A DNA stretch of 64,000 nt from Branchiostoma floridae. Its lineage: Eukaryota > Chordata > Leptocardii > Amphioxiformes > Branchiostomatidae. Under the pieces are notes generated by a model. The model was not told the DNA's origin and ran no database searches. It saw nothing but the letters and a program-made list of their open reading frames with translations. Shown one piece after another: positions 46,265 through 57,726 of this stretch; the first letter of the stretch is position 1; every line of letters starts with the position of its first letter. The stretch lies in assembly GCF_000003815.2 (NCBI RefSeq), contig NC_049979.1, positions 31,467,865 through 31,531,864 on the forward strand. Reading direction: 5' to 3'. The position numbers and the translations under genes are program-made.

Positions 46265-47660
46265 CAACTGGGAGAAAAGATAGAACGACTGAGAATTAGA
46301 CTTTAAATCTGCAATGATGGAAATCTAACTCTATTTGGAAAGTTACTGTCTTTATTCCCTTGCCCTTTCACAAAAAAATCTATAACGTGTCTATGGTTTT
46401 TACTTAGCCTTATGTGATAAACAATGTAAAGAAAAAAATGTTTAATTTCCGGTGAACAGTAAAAATGATAAGATTAAAAGATATACTGTTAGCCAAACTA
46501 TTGAGTTTTGGGGGAAAAGGTCTTACAAACTTTGACCACCAAAAGAAAATATTTACTTGCATCCTGAATACAAAGATTAGTAACGAATGACAATGTCTAA
46601 TGGAAGGCAATTGCTTTAACGTATAAAAAGTCCCTTGGTTCTGACAAATAACGGTTACATATAAATTTCACTTCTGATAAAGATGGTCCCGACATAAGCA
46701 AAATCCCCACATTTTATAAACAGATAATATCATCCTTCCACTCTGCTGGTGGAGGAGGTAAGAGCAAACCCTCTTGTCTAAATGACATAATGGAAGAAAT
46801 CATATGGTGTAACAAAAATGTAACGTCACAAGGTAAAACAGTATTCTTTCCAATCTGGATAAAAAAGGCATACTTTTAATAAAAGACATTTCCCCTAAGA
46901 TCATTTGTCTAGAACACTACCCTCAGCTTAACCTTAACACAAGACCAAATGGTATTATTGAATATATAACTCTGTTTCAAGCTCTACCTCCTACGTGAAA
47001 AAAAGCAATAAAAACCATATAGACCCAATTCCGTAACAAAGATTAGAGCGTGACTGACGTACCCAATCTATACCTGATGGTAAAACAACAAAACAAATCA
47101 AAAGCAAGAACACCTGCAAATACTGTACTGTAATGTAAGGTAACCAATCTGCTGTAAAAGTGGCAATCCATATCTCCAACTGAAACGCTGGTATGGGAAA
47201 ATACATTTAGATTATTAAGCCCACAGTCCTGTAAAGACACGAAGTTAGCTGAATTATACTACAAACTATTACGCTGGATATTTCCATGTGCGCATAATCT
47301 GCACAAATGAGGTATCAAAGATGAAACTGTATATATGATATATATGATACAACATGTACACTTTGTAGCAGTTGAAGCATAGAGGATTATGAACATATGT
47401 TCTTTAGATGTGAAAGACTGTGTTACTTCTGGGAATAATTTAATACATATGCACCTATGCCTTACATAGAAATTAATTGTCAGGAGATTTTGGAAGAATT
47501 AATCTTGCAATAACTTCTATGGACCATAAAAATAGAACCTTTACTGTTACAGTGGCTAAAATGTCAATCTTTTAAACTTGGATCGGACATTGAAAAGACC
47601 CACACTTGTATATAACTAACCCTTTAAATGTATTTGAAAAGGACTTCGAAGAACGGACGT
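46265..47660 (+). pseudogene. L1-type LINE ORF2 C-terminal remnant, copy A
   Basis: Several shifted plus frames fit the end of an L1-type ORF2. The pieces are a VLRFGGKGLTNF-like segment near 46500, WCNKNVTSQGKTVFFPIW starting at 46805, KKGILLIKDISPKIICLEHY near 46860, and ALPPT near 46985. Next comes a TLVWENTFRLLSP-like run near 47185. Last is CTLCSS...EHMFFRCERLCYFWE near 47360-47435, a zinc-binding-type motif. Multiple stops and frameshifts make it dead. A TGA inside the cysteine motif is shared with copy B, so it was already inactive before the block duplicated. Confidence 0.65.
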
Positions 47661-48171
47661 ACCATAGTAGACTGACAGCCAATGTAGTTTTGGAATAAAC
47701 CTTGCCTTTTTTAGACTACTCCATGTGTAATCATAGTGTTATAACAGATTGTACATATTCCTAGGACTTAGACTCCCTCCCCAACATTTTGACAAATGTA
47801 CTACATGTATCTGTCTTTTCTGTTAAACTACTCATGTACGGTATGATAAGTTAGTCATAGAATTCTTCCAGAAACACCAGTATATGTTATCCCTCCATGT
47901 GCAATACTACTGGACTGTAGAAAAACTAGTCACTTGTCTTAGTTTCTAAGTATTTGTATTTTTGATAAGAAAACAACAACTGTGCATTGTCCCATTACCA
48001 CATTTATGTTTTAAATGGGAAAAAGTGCCCGAATCAAGTATCATAAAACCACTACAATGTGTGGTTCTTTGTCTATTTATACTAAGCACTTCACACTCAC
48101 GATGGTGTAAAATTGTGGACGATATCTGTACACATATTGCGTACGTAGAGACTCCATTATCACATCTGTAA

Positions 48172-48245
48172 ACAGTGCTCCTGCCGGGCGACAGACGTCT
48201 TGTCTGTTGTAGTGGACACAACACCAGCACTGCCCTAATGTGATG
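48172..48245 (+). repeat. Dispersed single copy of the 105-bp satellite core
   Basis: It reads AAACAGTGCTCCTGCCGGGC, then CTTGTCTGTTGTAGTGGAC and ACACCAGCACTGCC, matching the satellite unit at 32.0-33.4 kb. A paralogue is at 57244-57318. Confidence 0.6.
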
Positions 48246-48313
48246 CAATTATGTCGTTTACGTCATATTTGAAACACAAGTTAAGTTTCAGGGCAGTAAA
48301 CTATAGGTATAAG

Positions 48314-48657
48314 AGTACCATTTGATGCACACTTTCTTTTTCTTTTCTTTTGAGGCTACCAAATTCAACATGCCTACAATACTCTATAGCCTACATACCT
48401 GCTGTAAAGTTTGCACAATCGCACATCGGGGCATGCCCCTACTCTTTTTTTTTATAAAGGTATGGCTCTCCGCAAACACGGTACCTCCATTTAACGTCCT
48501 ATTCGAAGGGTGGCCCTAACTGAAGTCAGGTACTCATTTTCACCTGAGTGAAGTGAGAAAAAACCGTGTAAGTGTATTTCCCAAGGGCACAAGTGACACA
48601 ACATGATTCAAACTCGGGATAACTCGGTCCTGAGTCAAACACCTCAGCCAACCACGC
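48314..48657. repeat. Near-identical repeat across a gap (first copy)
   Basis: This matches 48758-49101 at an offset of 445 with almost no differences. The main difference is a noisy stretch (GGGATAACTCGGTCCTGAGTC) just before the N run. A minus-strand SINE is contained in both and is cut off here by the gap. Confidence 0.85.
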
Positions 48658-48757
48658 NNNNNNNNNNNNNNNNNNNNNNNNNNNNNNNNNNNNNNNNNNN
48701 NNNNNNNNNNNNNNNNNNNNNNNNNNNNNNNNNNNNNNNNNNNNNNNNNNNNNNNNN
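48658..48757. other. Assembly gap (100 N)
   Basis: Exactly 100 N, flanked by two near-identical sequences. The related block copy 4 has a single copy at this place, so the gap may be artificial. Confidence 0.95.
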
Positions 48758-48774
48758 AGAGTACATTTGATGCA

Positions 48775-49123
48775 CACTTTCTTTTTCTTTTCTTTTGAGG
48801 CTACCAAATTCAACATGCCTACAATACTCTATAGCCTACATACCTGCTGTAAAGTTTGCACAATCGCACATCGGGGCATGCCCCTACTCTTTTTTTTTAT
48901 AAAGGTATGGCTCTCCGCAAACACGGTACCTCCATTTAACGTCCTATTCGAAGGGTGGCCCTAACTGAAGTCAGGTACTCATTTTCACCTGAGTGAAGTG
49001 AGAAAAAACCGTGTAAGTGTATTTCCCAAGGGCACAAGTGACACAACATGATTCAAACTCGGGACCTCTCGGTCCTAAGCCAAACACCTCAGCCAACCAC
49101 GCTACCGCTAGGCCACGCGATCC
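48775..49123 (-). mobile_element. tRNA-derived SINE, copy A
   Basis: Read on the minus strand from 49123, the head is GGATCGCGTGGCCTAGCGG. TGGCCTAGCGG fits the internal A box and GAGTTTGAATC (near 49058) fits the B box of a tRNA-like pol III promoter. The body includes CACTCAGGTGAAAATGAG and AGGACGTTAAATGGAGGTACC, a stretch resembling conserved central parts of some metazoan SINEs. An A-rich tail (AAAAGAAAAGAAAAAGAAAG) follows near 48797-48778. It is a SINE head, not a functional tRNA gene. The exact 3' limit is approximate. Confidence 0.7.
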
Positions 49124-49272
49124 GATCTTTATATTCTAAAGGCTTAAATTCGGTACTTTTACAACAGTGATCTTTCGTAGATATGAATAAGTGCATATGT
49201 GGGGTATATTCCGTAAGAAATAGGTATACCAACTTTTTTTTTTCTATCTTGCATGTGGTACATTTTACCATA

Positions 49273-50117
49273 CAGTCAAACCTGTATTAGCGGCCACCTT
49301 TGCATACCGGCCACCTGCCCATAGTGGCCACTTGTTGTCGGTCCCTTGGATTCGTAATGATTAAGAAATAGGCTTAGCGGCCACCTGTCCAACGCGGCCA
49401 CGGTCACACGATTTCCGGTCCCGCAGGTGCAAAAATACTGCCGATTACGGCCACGCGGACCGCTGATCTATGTTTCGGCACGCGTTCGGCCATATACAGC
49501 GGCCGTATCGTCACCCTACGCCGGATTTAAAACCTCATTTTCAAAACAAAACTTCGTAAACTGGTGCTACCCATACCCGCTGAAAAACGAGGTCATATAA
49601 GGTCAATAGACGACACCAATATTACGGAGGTAAATTGTGTTAAAGTTACGTTCTAATAGACACTATCGCTAAGGTTAAATTACATCACAAAAACTTTCTA
49701 AATAAATTGTAACAAAGACGAAATGATATGAACTTCAGACTATGGTGGATTTTATTCTTACATTTATTAAGAGATAGGTCTAAAATGACGAGACTTTTCT
49801 CGTGAGTACCACATTAGCATAATGGTGGAATCTGACGCGTGAACGCGGGAGGGAACACACGGACGGCGAAGTATTAAAGCATACAAGATGAAAGATCAAA
49901 GAAATATGACGATACCGGTCTCTTCAGACAATATCAACTGTAGAACATTTAAAACTTTTTATAGATTTTGTTTTCTTAATACATATAGTGTAAAAATCAC
50001 TGCAGTACATGTACAGTACTGTATTATGTGAATAAAGATCAGTGGGTACTAGAACCATGTGTAACTTATTTCTTGTGGTAAATCAATTAGCATATTCGCT
50101 ATAGACAGGTTTGACTG
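49273..50117. mobile_element. 845-bp TA-flanked DNA element with a precise empty site
   Basis: The ends are CAGTCAAACCTGT and ACAGGTTTGACTG, flanked by TA at 49271-49272 and 50118-50119. The equivalent position in block copy 4 (57871-57872) reads TTTTACCATACCTCTCT without the insert, so both ends and the 2-bp TA duplication are confirmed by a paralogue. The left 250 bases hold repeated GCGGCCACC motifs in both exact and decayed form (near 49290, 49307, 49324, 49378 and 49396). No transposase is encoded. TA target and CAGT-type ends fit a pogo/Tigger-like non-autonomous element. Confidence 0.85.
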
Positions 50118-50119
50118 TA

Positions 50120-51830
50120 CCTCTCTATCATTTATCAACATGTTGTTTACATATTTGTTTACTTTGAATAGTCTTCTAGACTGTAGTTGGTTTTTCTACC
50201 ACATTTCTTTTTCTTGCATGTGATTTTTTTGGTGTGGGTATTCTGTTAAATTAAATTGATACACGAGCTTACTTCCCTTCTATATCTTGCCTGTAGTACA
50301 CTTAAAATATTCTGTTAGTTTAAATGTGGTGATTCTTCCACACTTTTGTTTGATATCATGCATGTACAAAATATGTTTTATTTTGTATTTTCTGTTAGAC
50401 GGATCCTCTACCTCTTTTCACATATTCATTGTGGTACATTTGCTTTAAATATTCTGTTAGCTTTACTTAGGTAATATACCATACTTCTCTATGATGTTGT
50501 ACATGTGGTACAATTGTTTTGTTATATTTATTCTCTTAGACATAACTGAAGAATTATATCACAATTCTGTTCCATTTCTTACACTATCTAGTCGTTCTCA
50601 CGTTGGGAAATATGGCTGTTCGTAATATGATTTAAAACCTTCCTATCCATTTTCACAGTTCATTACAGGCAACACGGCTAAGTGGGCCCAGTGACGCCGA
50701 TATGATGCATGCAGAACCTCCGGCAAAGCACGAATCAAGACAATGGACCGCTTATTCAAGCATTCAGTGTGACCCAAGTATTGACCCTTATCTAAACGCT
50801 AAAGCGTTTGTCGCACGAAATGCCTCTTCTTTGATTTATCGTCCTAGTAATGATGATAGATGTGCTGTCTTTCGTAAATTACTTCAGCCTTTCATCTTAG
50901 TCCCATAGCTCAGCTCGCCCTAACTGAATTTGTAAACAGCGGACTAAGTTCGGAAATGGTAATCACTACATGTTCCTAACTTATGACATGAATGGTTAGT
51001 ATACCTCCCAGATGTACATAATATATTAGATTGTCTCAGTGAAAACGTCACATGGCTGACTTGAGGTCACACTTGGGCTGGATAATTGGCGCCTCGCTCC
51101 AGGCGTCCCTACAAGAGATCTGTTGTTTACATCAGATATGGAAGGTCATTTGTGTTTATGGTGGAGAACCGATTTTATCCCGTATTAGTACACGTGGATA
51201 TGATACCATACAGAGTGATACTATGCAGTTTTCTAGAGATCTGTCATTGGAGAATAGAGAAAACTCTATGTTGGGATTTGTAAGACTCACAGTTGGTTAT
51301 ACGACATGATTTTACATGAGTCAACATGTGTTAAGAAAATTATACAACCCTGGTTAGAAGTATCCTTGTCACGTAAGCTGTCTAGTCTTAAAGAAGGTAT
51401 GTAGCGTCCGGCATTTGAGTGAAATATATATATATATTTGATGCTGGTTTTGAAAATTTTTGATATAAATTCACTTTGACTACTTGCGGTATGTTACCTC
51501 TCTCAAAACTGTAGACTTATGTTCTACTCTTATTCTTAGGAAAATTCATATGACTCAGACATATCTCGATATGTTTCTTTTCCTTCGAGACAAGTTGCAG
51601 GAAATGATAACAAATTTAAAGGAAAAAAAACAACAACATCATTTGCGTCTTAAATATCCAAAGACTCATTTACATTTGGCACAGAATAGCTTTCAACCCG
51701 ACAGCTGCAGTGTCTCTTAATTAAAATATGTTCTCTTTCCAATGACAGTTTTTAAAATACAAAGGCCGAACTAGTCAAGCCTTTATTTCATTTTGTTATA
51801 TTTCTTTGTATTCATATCTTTTGATGAAGG
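50120..51830. other. Shared insertion DNA of block copies 3 and 4, no firm gene
   Basis: The interval aligns with 57873-59585. An open frame at 50702-50908 has a counterpart at 58448-58654 (AKAFVARNASSLIYRPSNDD in this copy). The changes between the two are mostly amino-acid altering, which argues against selection on a protein. ATTGGCGCCTCGCTCCAGGC near 51080 resembles the ATTGGCGTCTGGCTCCAGG phrase in the block heads, so older block fragments may be embedded. A frame at 51052-51309 is disrupted in the paralogue. Confidence 0.4.
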
Positions 51831-51919
51831 TTTAGAGAAGTTCAGTCGTGCTGACAGTGATACTACCGGGACAGTCTCATTACGTCATCGTTTGAAAACT
51901 TGAAGTCACCACAACTAAG

Positions 51920-52637
51920 ACGTTTAGTACCCATTTTACCACCTAAGACACTTTCCATGCTGTTTAACTGTATGATTCTTCCTAAGATTGATTATTGTGA
52001 TACTGTATGGGGCAACTGCGGGAAATCTCTCTCTGACAATCTCCAGAAACTCCAAAACCGTGCAGCACGGCTTGTGCTCGGTCTGTCACGTAGATCACAT
52101 GTAGATAATGACCATATGTCTGCATTAGTTTGGAATTCTCTGGCATCTCGTCGGAAAATGCATCTCCTGCAAACCGTCTTCAAGTCAATCCATCGGCAGA
52201 TACCAGAGTACTTACAAATATTTAATAGAACATCTCACACATACGCAACAAGGCTTAATTAAAACTTATCGCTACAACTACCGAAAGTCAGACTTGAATC
52301 TGGCCGTAGGAAATTTGAGTACAGGGGTGCATTTTCATGGAACGAGTTGCCGCCAACGGTTAAAGTGGCCAGTTCTGATCTGTCGTTCAAGAAACTGCTA
52401 AGAAACGGAAATCACTGCTGACCCCTGACCTCCTGACCCGGCAAAAACTTTGATTAATGAGTTACGATTTTGATTTGTTTATTGTATATTTTGTTTCTTT
52501 GGTTTGTTCATTGTTCAGTTTCCTTGTTATGCTATTTTATGTATGTATGTGCAGGGCACGCCTGAAAAGCAGTGCGCAAAGCACTGAGTGCGTCTACCCT
52601 GCTTAAAGAAAACAGAAATAAATAGAAATAAATAAAT
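51920..52637 (+). pseudogene. 5'-truncated LINE: post-RT domain, 3' UTR and tail
   Basis: The plus frame reads LFNCMILPKIDYCDTVWGNC, then LQKLQNRAARLVLGLSRRSH, and after a stop (TAA at 52260-52262) RKFEYRGAFSWNELPP before a final stop at 52420. This is the conserved C-terminal domain after the RT of CR1/L2-type LINEs. The 3' UTR contains CACGCCTGAAAAGCAGTGCG and ends in AAATAAATAGAAATAAATAAATA, the expected tandem tail. Block copy 1 near 38665-38680 has the uninterrupted target (GAAGTCACCACAGCTAGA joined to ATATCAACAAACA). So the insertion bounds are well defined and 5' truncation is clear. One in-frame stop and the missing RT make it inactive. Confidence 0.85.
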
Positions 52638-55008
52638 ATCAACAAACAGAACCTTGGGTTATGTGGGCAAAAGTTAGAGGGATTGAGTAAAATTTAATAC
52701 CAAGTCAAAAAAAATACTATTAAAAATATATATTCAAGGCTACTTGAAAATCAACTCTGAAGGAAATGATAGGATATGGCATCCTCCAAACAGTACCCCA
52801 GTAAAACAATATGGTTGGGTTACAAAAGAGCTCAACTAACATGAAGAAATTGAGTCAGTTTCACGACCCGTTTGTGTTTGTTGCCATGCCTTTTATTCAA
52901 ACATTTGAAACCTTTGCGGCCATCTATCTGAAGTGAGAAGTTTTTAAACAATTTCTAATATTTCTTTCGTTACTGTTTTTTGCCGTATTCAAACGTTGTA
53001 GAAAAAAATCTAACTTACAGTACTAACGTACTAACGTACATTATTTGTACTTGGTTCTAAACTGCTGCAGCACCATTTGTTTTAACATGACAAGATATTT
53101 TGTTATTCGGATCCTGGGCTAAGGAATGGTCAATTTACATATCCCTACCATGTACAGAAAGTTATGTCTGTCAGTTTCCCACAGAACAATCAGTGTCCAT
53201 CTGTAAATCTGCACCTACTAATGTTGTGACGGCAATGACAAAATTTACAACAGTGGAAACATGTACATATCCTTAAATCGTTTTAAACAAAGTGACATTT
53301 TTAACATCCCTAAAAACACATATAAGTTCTAACATGTTTAAACTTACATTTTTAAATGTTCAAAATTCACATATAAACTGCAGAAAAGAGCAGCACGTAA
53401 CTTAGACAAATTCTTCGCAGAGTATGGCCAAACATTACGACCTAGTATCATGGTGCTTTTATGGTGGTACAAATGTCGTCAGTCAGATTTCAGTGGATGG
53501 AAGCCGAATATTGTTTAACATTTTTGTTAGGTCAAGTTAAGTCAAATCATTTATTTGTCCTCAACATGGCTGCTATAACCATGTTAATTTTTTTTCTGAC
53601 TGCTAAGGTTTTTCGTTTCAAGAGACTTTAATTTGATCGTGAACGGAAAATTTAAGGTCACCGGGTTTTTGTAGACTTTCTACGTTAGGAAATCTTGATA
53701 TGATTATATAGACGAGCATAGCATCCTCTGGGAATTTCAAAACTTGAAAAACTCGATAAAAAGATTACAAAACTGATGTGAGCTTGCGAATTGAAAAAAA
53801 AATGCAAAGAAAGTTTATTATGAAATCTAAAAGGTAAGCAAGGTTTAACAAGTGAATATACAGTCTTTACTTTTGTTCTTTTACATCTTATTCTTTTATC
53901 GTTGAAATGACATTCCGGCTTGATATGGCATTAGTATCATTTTGTGATCTATGATATATATTTGCTCGTTTCACAGCTGCTTTGTATTATGTACAGTATG
54001 GTTGAAAGCTTGTTATCTCTGGGAACGGTTGAAAATAGATGCAATCCCGGATGATATCCGTATAAGCAAATTAACATTGCATTATGGAATAATTCTCACT
54101 CTAAACAATCATTATTTCCATTAGGTATTCAGTAAACATCAATCAAGGGGCATAGTTTTTAAAAGCGCAAATCATGTCACCCCGTTACTTTATGCAGGCG
54201 TTCCTGGGTAGACATGGATACAGTAGCTCTGTGGTACATGAAAGTGATAAACTTCCAGTTTGGACAATGAAGTGTTAAGTTAAGCACATAATGTTAAGTT
54301 TTGTAGTAGAGGTAAAAATAAAGGATCCACCAAGCAGTACGTTTTTAATATTGAAAGTGGCTGAGAATGGGAGTGATTTACCTTAGAGTGAGGAAAGCAG
54401 TTTTGGGTTGAGAAAACGTTTATGTGTCATATTTGTCGAAACTCACTGGTCTGACGTTTAATAAGCTACTAGTTCTAGATAATGATATTTTAAAGGAAAT
54501 CAAATCCCGCTGTGGTATGGGTGTCGGGTCTGACAAACTTTCTGGGCAGGATTGGTCGGTTGTCTACTTACAGCAACTTTACAGTCACCTTTTTCTTTCT
54601 GCCTTCTGGTTTACCTAATACATTCTGAGGTAAAAATGGCACGATCGATTAGTAATTTGTAATAAATCTGTGCTGCATTTAAAGAAGTGCACCGGCTGGT
54701 CATTAATAAGAGGATCAGATAGGATTCTGTATAATAGTTATGTCATACGTTCAGTTGCTTCACTACTAGAAACTGTCGACAAATATTAAGTCAGTCACTT
54801 GTTGACATCTGCAGATATCATCGGTATCTTAATTTAACGAACTTTTCTAAAATAGACTCTAACATTGCGACAAGGACACATCGTCAGTGATGACCCCGGG
54901 GTCACTAGGTCTTTTGGGTCATTTATCATCAGACTGCCTGACACGGGCGACCTTGCCGAGGTTGATCAATACTACTCACAGTGTGCTACTGGCCTTTAAG
55001 GTGTAAAG

Positions 55009-55009
<1 letters not shown>

Positions 55010-55070
<61 letters not shown>
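55010..55070. repeat. (CA)n microsatellite, about 30 repeats
   Basis: Uninterrupted CA for about 60 bases. The matching position holds CCCCCCGAACCACATC in copies 1 and 2 and CCCCACCACCACCACATC in copy 3, so the CA expansion is specific to this copy. Confidence 0.92.
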
Positions 55071-55076
<6 letters not shown>

Positions 55077-55469
55077 TACCGCATCCCCCTTCCCTACTCT
55101 GGCTTTCCACCACGAGTTTTTCGGCCCATTGCCCTGTCCAATTGCTCAGAAATGGTCTACGAGCAAAATATCACGCTGACTTAATGTGACACCTATTCTG
55201 ATTTATTAGCATATCGTCGGCTATAGGTCTGTTTTCATAGTGTTTTTATGTGAGTCCTTTGTGTACAGGACACGAAGCGAATCGTAAGCATGTGAATTAG
55301 GCTACAATACCGTCATTCATGTTTACTAACAGTGTTCTGGAGGTCTGCGGAGAATAGAAGCCTTACAGCTTTAGCTGCTAACGTTTTGCCAATACAATCC
55401 TCGGGCATAAACGTCTGTAAGTCATCCCTACACCATGAATGTGAACTGCTAAAATGGTAGAAAAAGAAA

Positions 55470-56850
55470 AAAAAAACGACTAAAAATCACACTTTAAATC
55501 TGGAAAGATAGAAACCTAACTCTATTTTGAAAAGTTACTGTCTTCAAATCCCTTACCCTTGGACAAATAATCTACAACATGTCTATGTTACCCAGCCTCG
55601 GGTGGTAGATAATGTAAAGAAAGAAATGTTTACTTTCTTGTGAAACGGTAAAAAGGATGCGATTAAAACAGATGCTGTTAGCCAACCTATTGCTTTGGGA
55701 GGACCAGGTCTAACAAACGTGGACCACCAAAATCAATCCTTACTTGCCTCCTGGATACAAAGATTAGTAACGAATGACAATGTCTAATGGATGGCAATAG
55801 CTTTAACGTATAAAAATCCCCTTGGTTCGGACAAATTACGGTTAGATATGAATTTCACTTCTGATAAAAATCCCCAAATTTTATAAACAGATAAAATCAT
55901 CCTTCCACGCTGATTGTGGAGGAGGTAAGACCAAACCCTCTAGTGTAAATGACATAATGTAAGAAATCATATGGTGCAACAAAAATGTAACGTCACAAGG
56001 TAAAACAATATTCTTTCCAATCTGGATAAAAAAGGCATACTTTTAACAAAAGACATTTTTTCCGTAGACAGGTTCATTTGTCTAAAACACTACCCTCAGC
56101 TTAACCTAAACACAAGACCAAATGGTATTATGGAATTCATAACTCTGTTTCAAGCTCTACCTCTTACGTGAAAAAAAAGCAATAAGAAACCATATAGACC
56201 CAATTCCGTAACAAAGATTAGAGCGTGACTGACTTACCCAATGTATACCTGATGGTAAAACAAGAAAACAAATCAAAAGCAAGAACACCTGCAAATTATT
56301 GTACAGTAACCAATCTGCTGCATATCTCCAACTGAAACGCTGGTATGGGAAAATACATTTAGATTATTAAGCCCACAGACTGTAAAGACACGAAGTTATC
56401 TGACTTATACTACAAACTATTACCCTGGATATTACCATGTGCGCACAATCTGTACAAATTATGTATCAAAGGTGAAACTGTATATATGATATATATATAT
56501 GATACAACATGTACACTTTGTAGCAGTTGAAGCACAGATGATTATGAACATATGTTCTTTAGATGTGAAAGACTGTGTATCTTCTGGGAATAAGTTAACA
56601 CATATGCACCTATGCCTAATATAAAAATTACTGGTCAGGAAATTTTGAAAGAATTAATCATTTAATAACTTCTAAAGACCGTAAAAATAGAACATTTACT
56701 GTTACAGTGGCTAAATTGGCAATCTTCAAAACTTGAATTTGGCATTGAAAAGACCCACACTTGTCACACTTGTATATAACTAACCTCTTTAATGTCTTTG
56801 AAAAGGATTTCGAAGAACGGACGTACCATATTAGACTGACAGCCAATGTA
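55470..56850 (+). pseudogene. L1-type LINE ORF2 remnant, copy B
   Basis: This is the paralogue of 46265-47660. It carries WCNKNVTSQGKT from about 55971 and the same cysteine region (CTLCSS, TGA, EHMFFRCERLCIFWE) near 56512-56590. It is damaged by independent small indels in addition to shared stops, and there is no gap or Penelope fragment in it. Confidence 0.65.
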
Positions 56851-57243
56851 GTTTTTGAATAAACCTTGCCTATTTTTAGACTACTCAGTGTGTAATCATA
56901 GTGTTGTAACAGATTGTACATATTCCTAGGACTTAGCCCCCCCCCCCCCCCAATATATTGACAAATGTACTACATGTATCTGTCTTTTCTGACTGGACTG
57001 TAGAAAAACTAGTCACTTGTATTAGTTTCTTAGCATTCGTGTTTTTTATAAGACAACAACAACTGTGCAAGTACTAAATTTATGTTTTGAATGGGAAAAA
57101 GTGCCCGAATCTATTTTCATAAAACTACTACAATGTGTGGTTCTTTGTCTATTTATTCCAAATATTTCACACACATGCTAGTATAAAATTGTGGACGATA
57201 TTTATACACATATTGCGTACGCGGAGACTCCATTATCACATCT

Positions 57244-57318
57244 GTAAACAGTGCTCCTGCTGGGCGACAGGCGTCTCGTCTGTTGTAGTGAACACAACAC
57301 TAGCACTGTCCTAATGTG
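57244..57318 (+). repeat. Dispersed copy of the 105-bp satellite core (paralogue of 48172)
   Basis: AAACAGTGCTCCTGCTGGGC then CGTCTCGTCTGTTGTAGTG and ACACTAGCACTGTCC. It was duplicated with the block. Confidence 0.6.
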
Positions 57319-57414
57319 ATGTAATTATTTCGTTTACGTCATATTTGAAATACAAGTAAAGTTCCATGGCAGTAAACTATAGGTATAAGAGTACCATTTG
57401 ATGTACACTTTCGT

Positions 57415-57726
57415 TCAACATGCCTACAAGACTCTATAGCCTACATACCTGCTGTAAAATTTTCACAATCGCACACCGGAGCATGCCCCTACTCTTGTTT
57501 TAGAAAGGTATGGCTCTCCCCAAACACGGTACCTCCATTTAACGTCCTATTCGAAGGGTGGCCCAAACTGAAGTCAGGTACTCATTTTCACCTGAGTGAA
57601 GTGAGAAAAAAACGCGTAAGTGTATTTCCCAAGGGCACAAGTGACACAGAATGATTCAAACTCAGGACCTCTCGGTCCTAAGCCAAACACCTCAGCCAAC
57701 CACGCTACCGCTAGGCCACGCGATCC
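57415..57726 (-). mobile_element. tRNA-derived SINE, copy B
   Basis: This is the paralogue of the SINE at 48775-49123. The head is GGATCGCGTGGCCTAGCGG read down from 57726, with a GAGTTTGAATC B-box-like element near 57661. It is shorter at the tail: the AAAAGAAAAGAAAAAG part is absent and the sequence joins GTTGAACGAAAG. It was present before the block duplicated. Confidence 0.65.

Larger units (their letters stand above)
45075..54845. repeat. Large repeated block, copy 3, expanded by insertions
   Basis: The head (45078-45540) matches copies 1 and 2 as far as GCTGCTAACGTTTT. The match resumes at about 51836 with GAAGTTCAGTCGTGCTGA and runs to about 54840. The interval 45545-51830 is absent from copies 1 and 2 and present in shorter form in copy 4. 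It contains an L1-type LINE, a tRNA-SINE, an 845-bp element and two assembly gaps. The tail copies landmarks such as AGTAAAACAATATGGTTGG (52799) and CTTTCTGCCTTCTGGTTTACC (54593). Confidence 0.7.

Noticed and set aside
49049-49123. Functional tRNA gene
   Set aside because: The A- and B-box-like motifs belong to a SINE head. The cloverleaf is imperfect, a long non-tRNA body and A-rich tail follow, and a second copy lies at 57.7 kb.
50702-50908. Conserved small protein shared with 58448-58654
   Set aside because: The two copies differ mostly by amino-acid-changing substitutions, and the similarity extends equally into non-coding flanks, as expected from block duplication alone.
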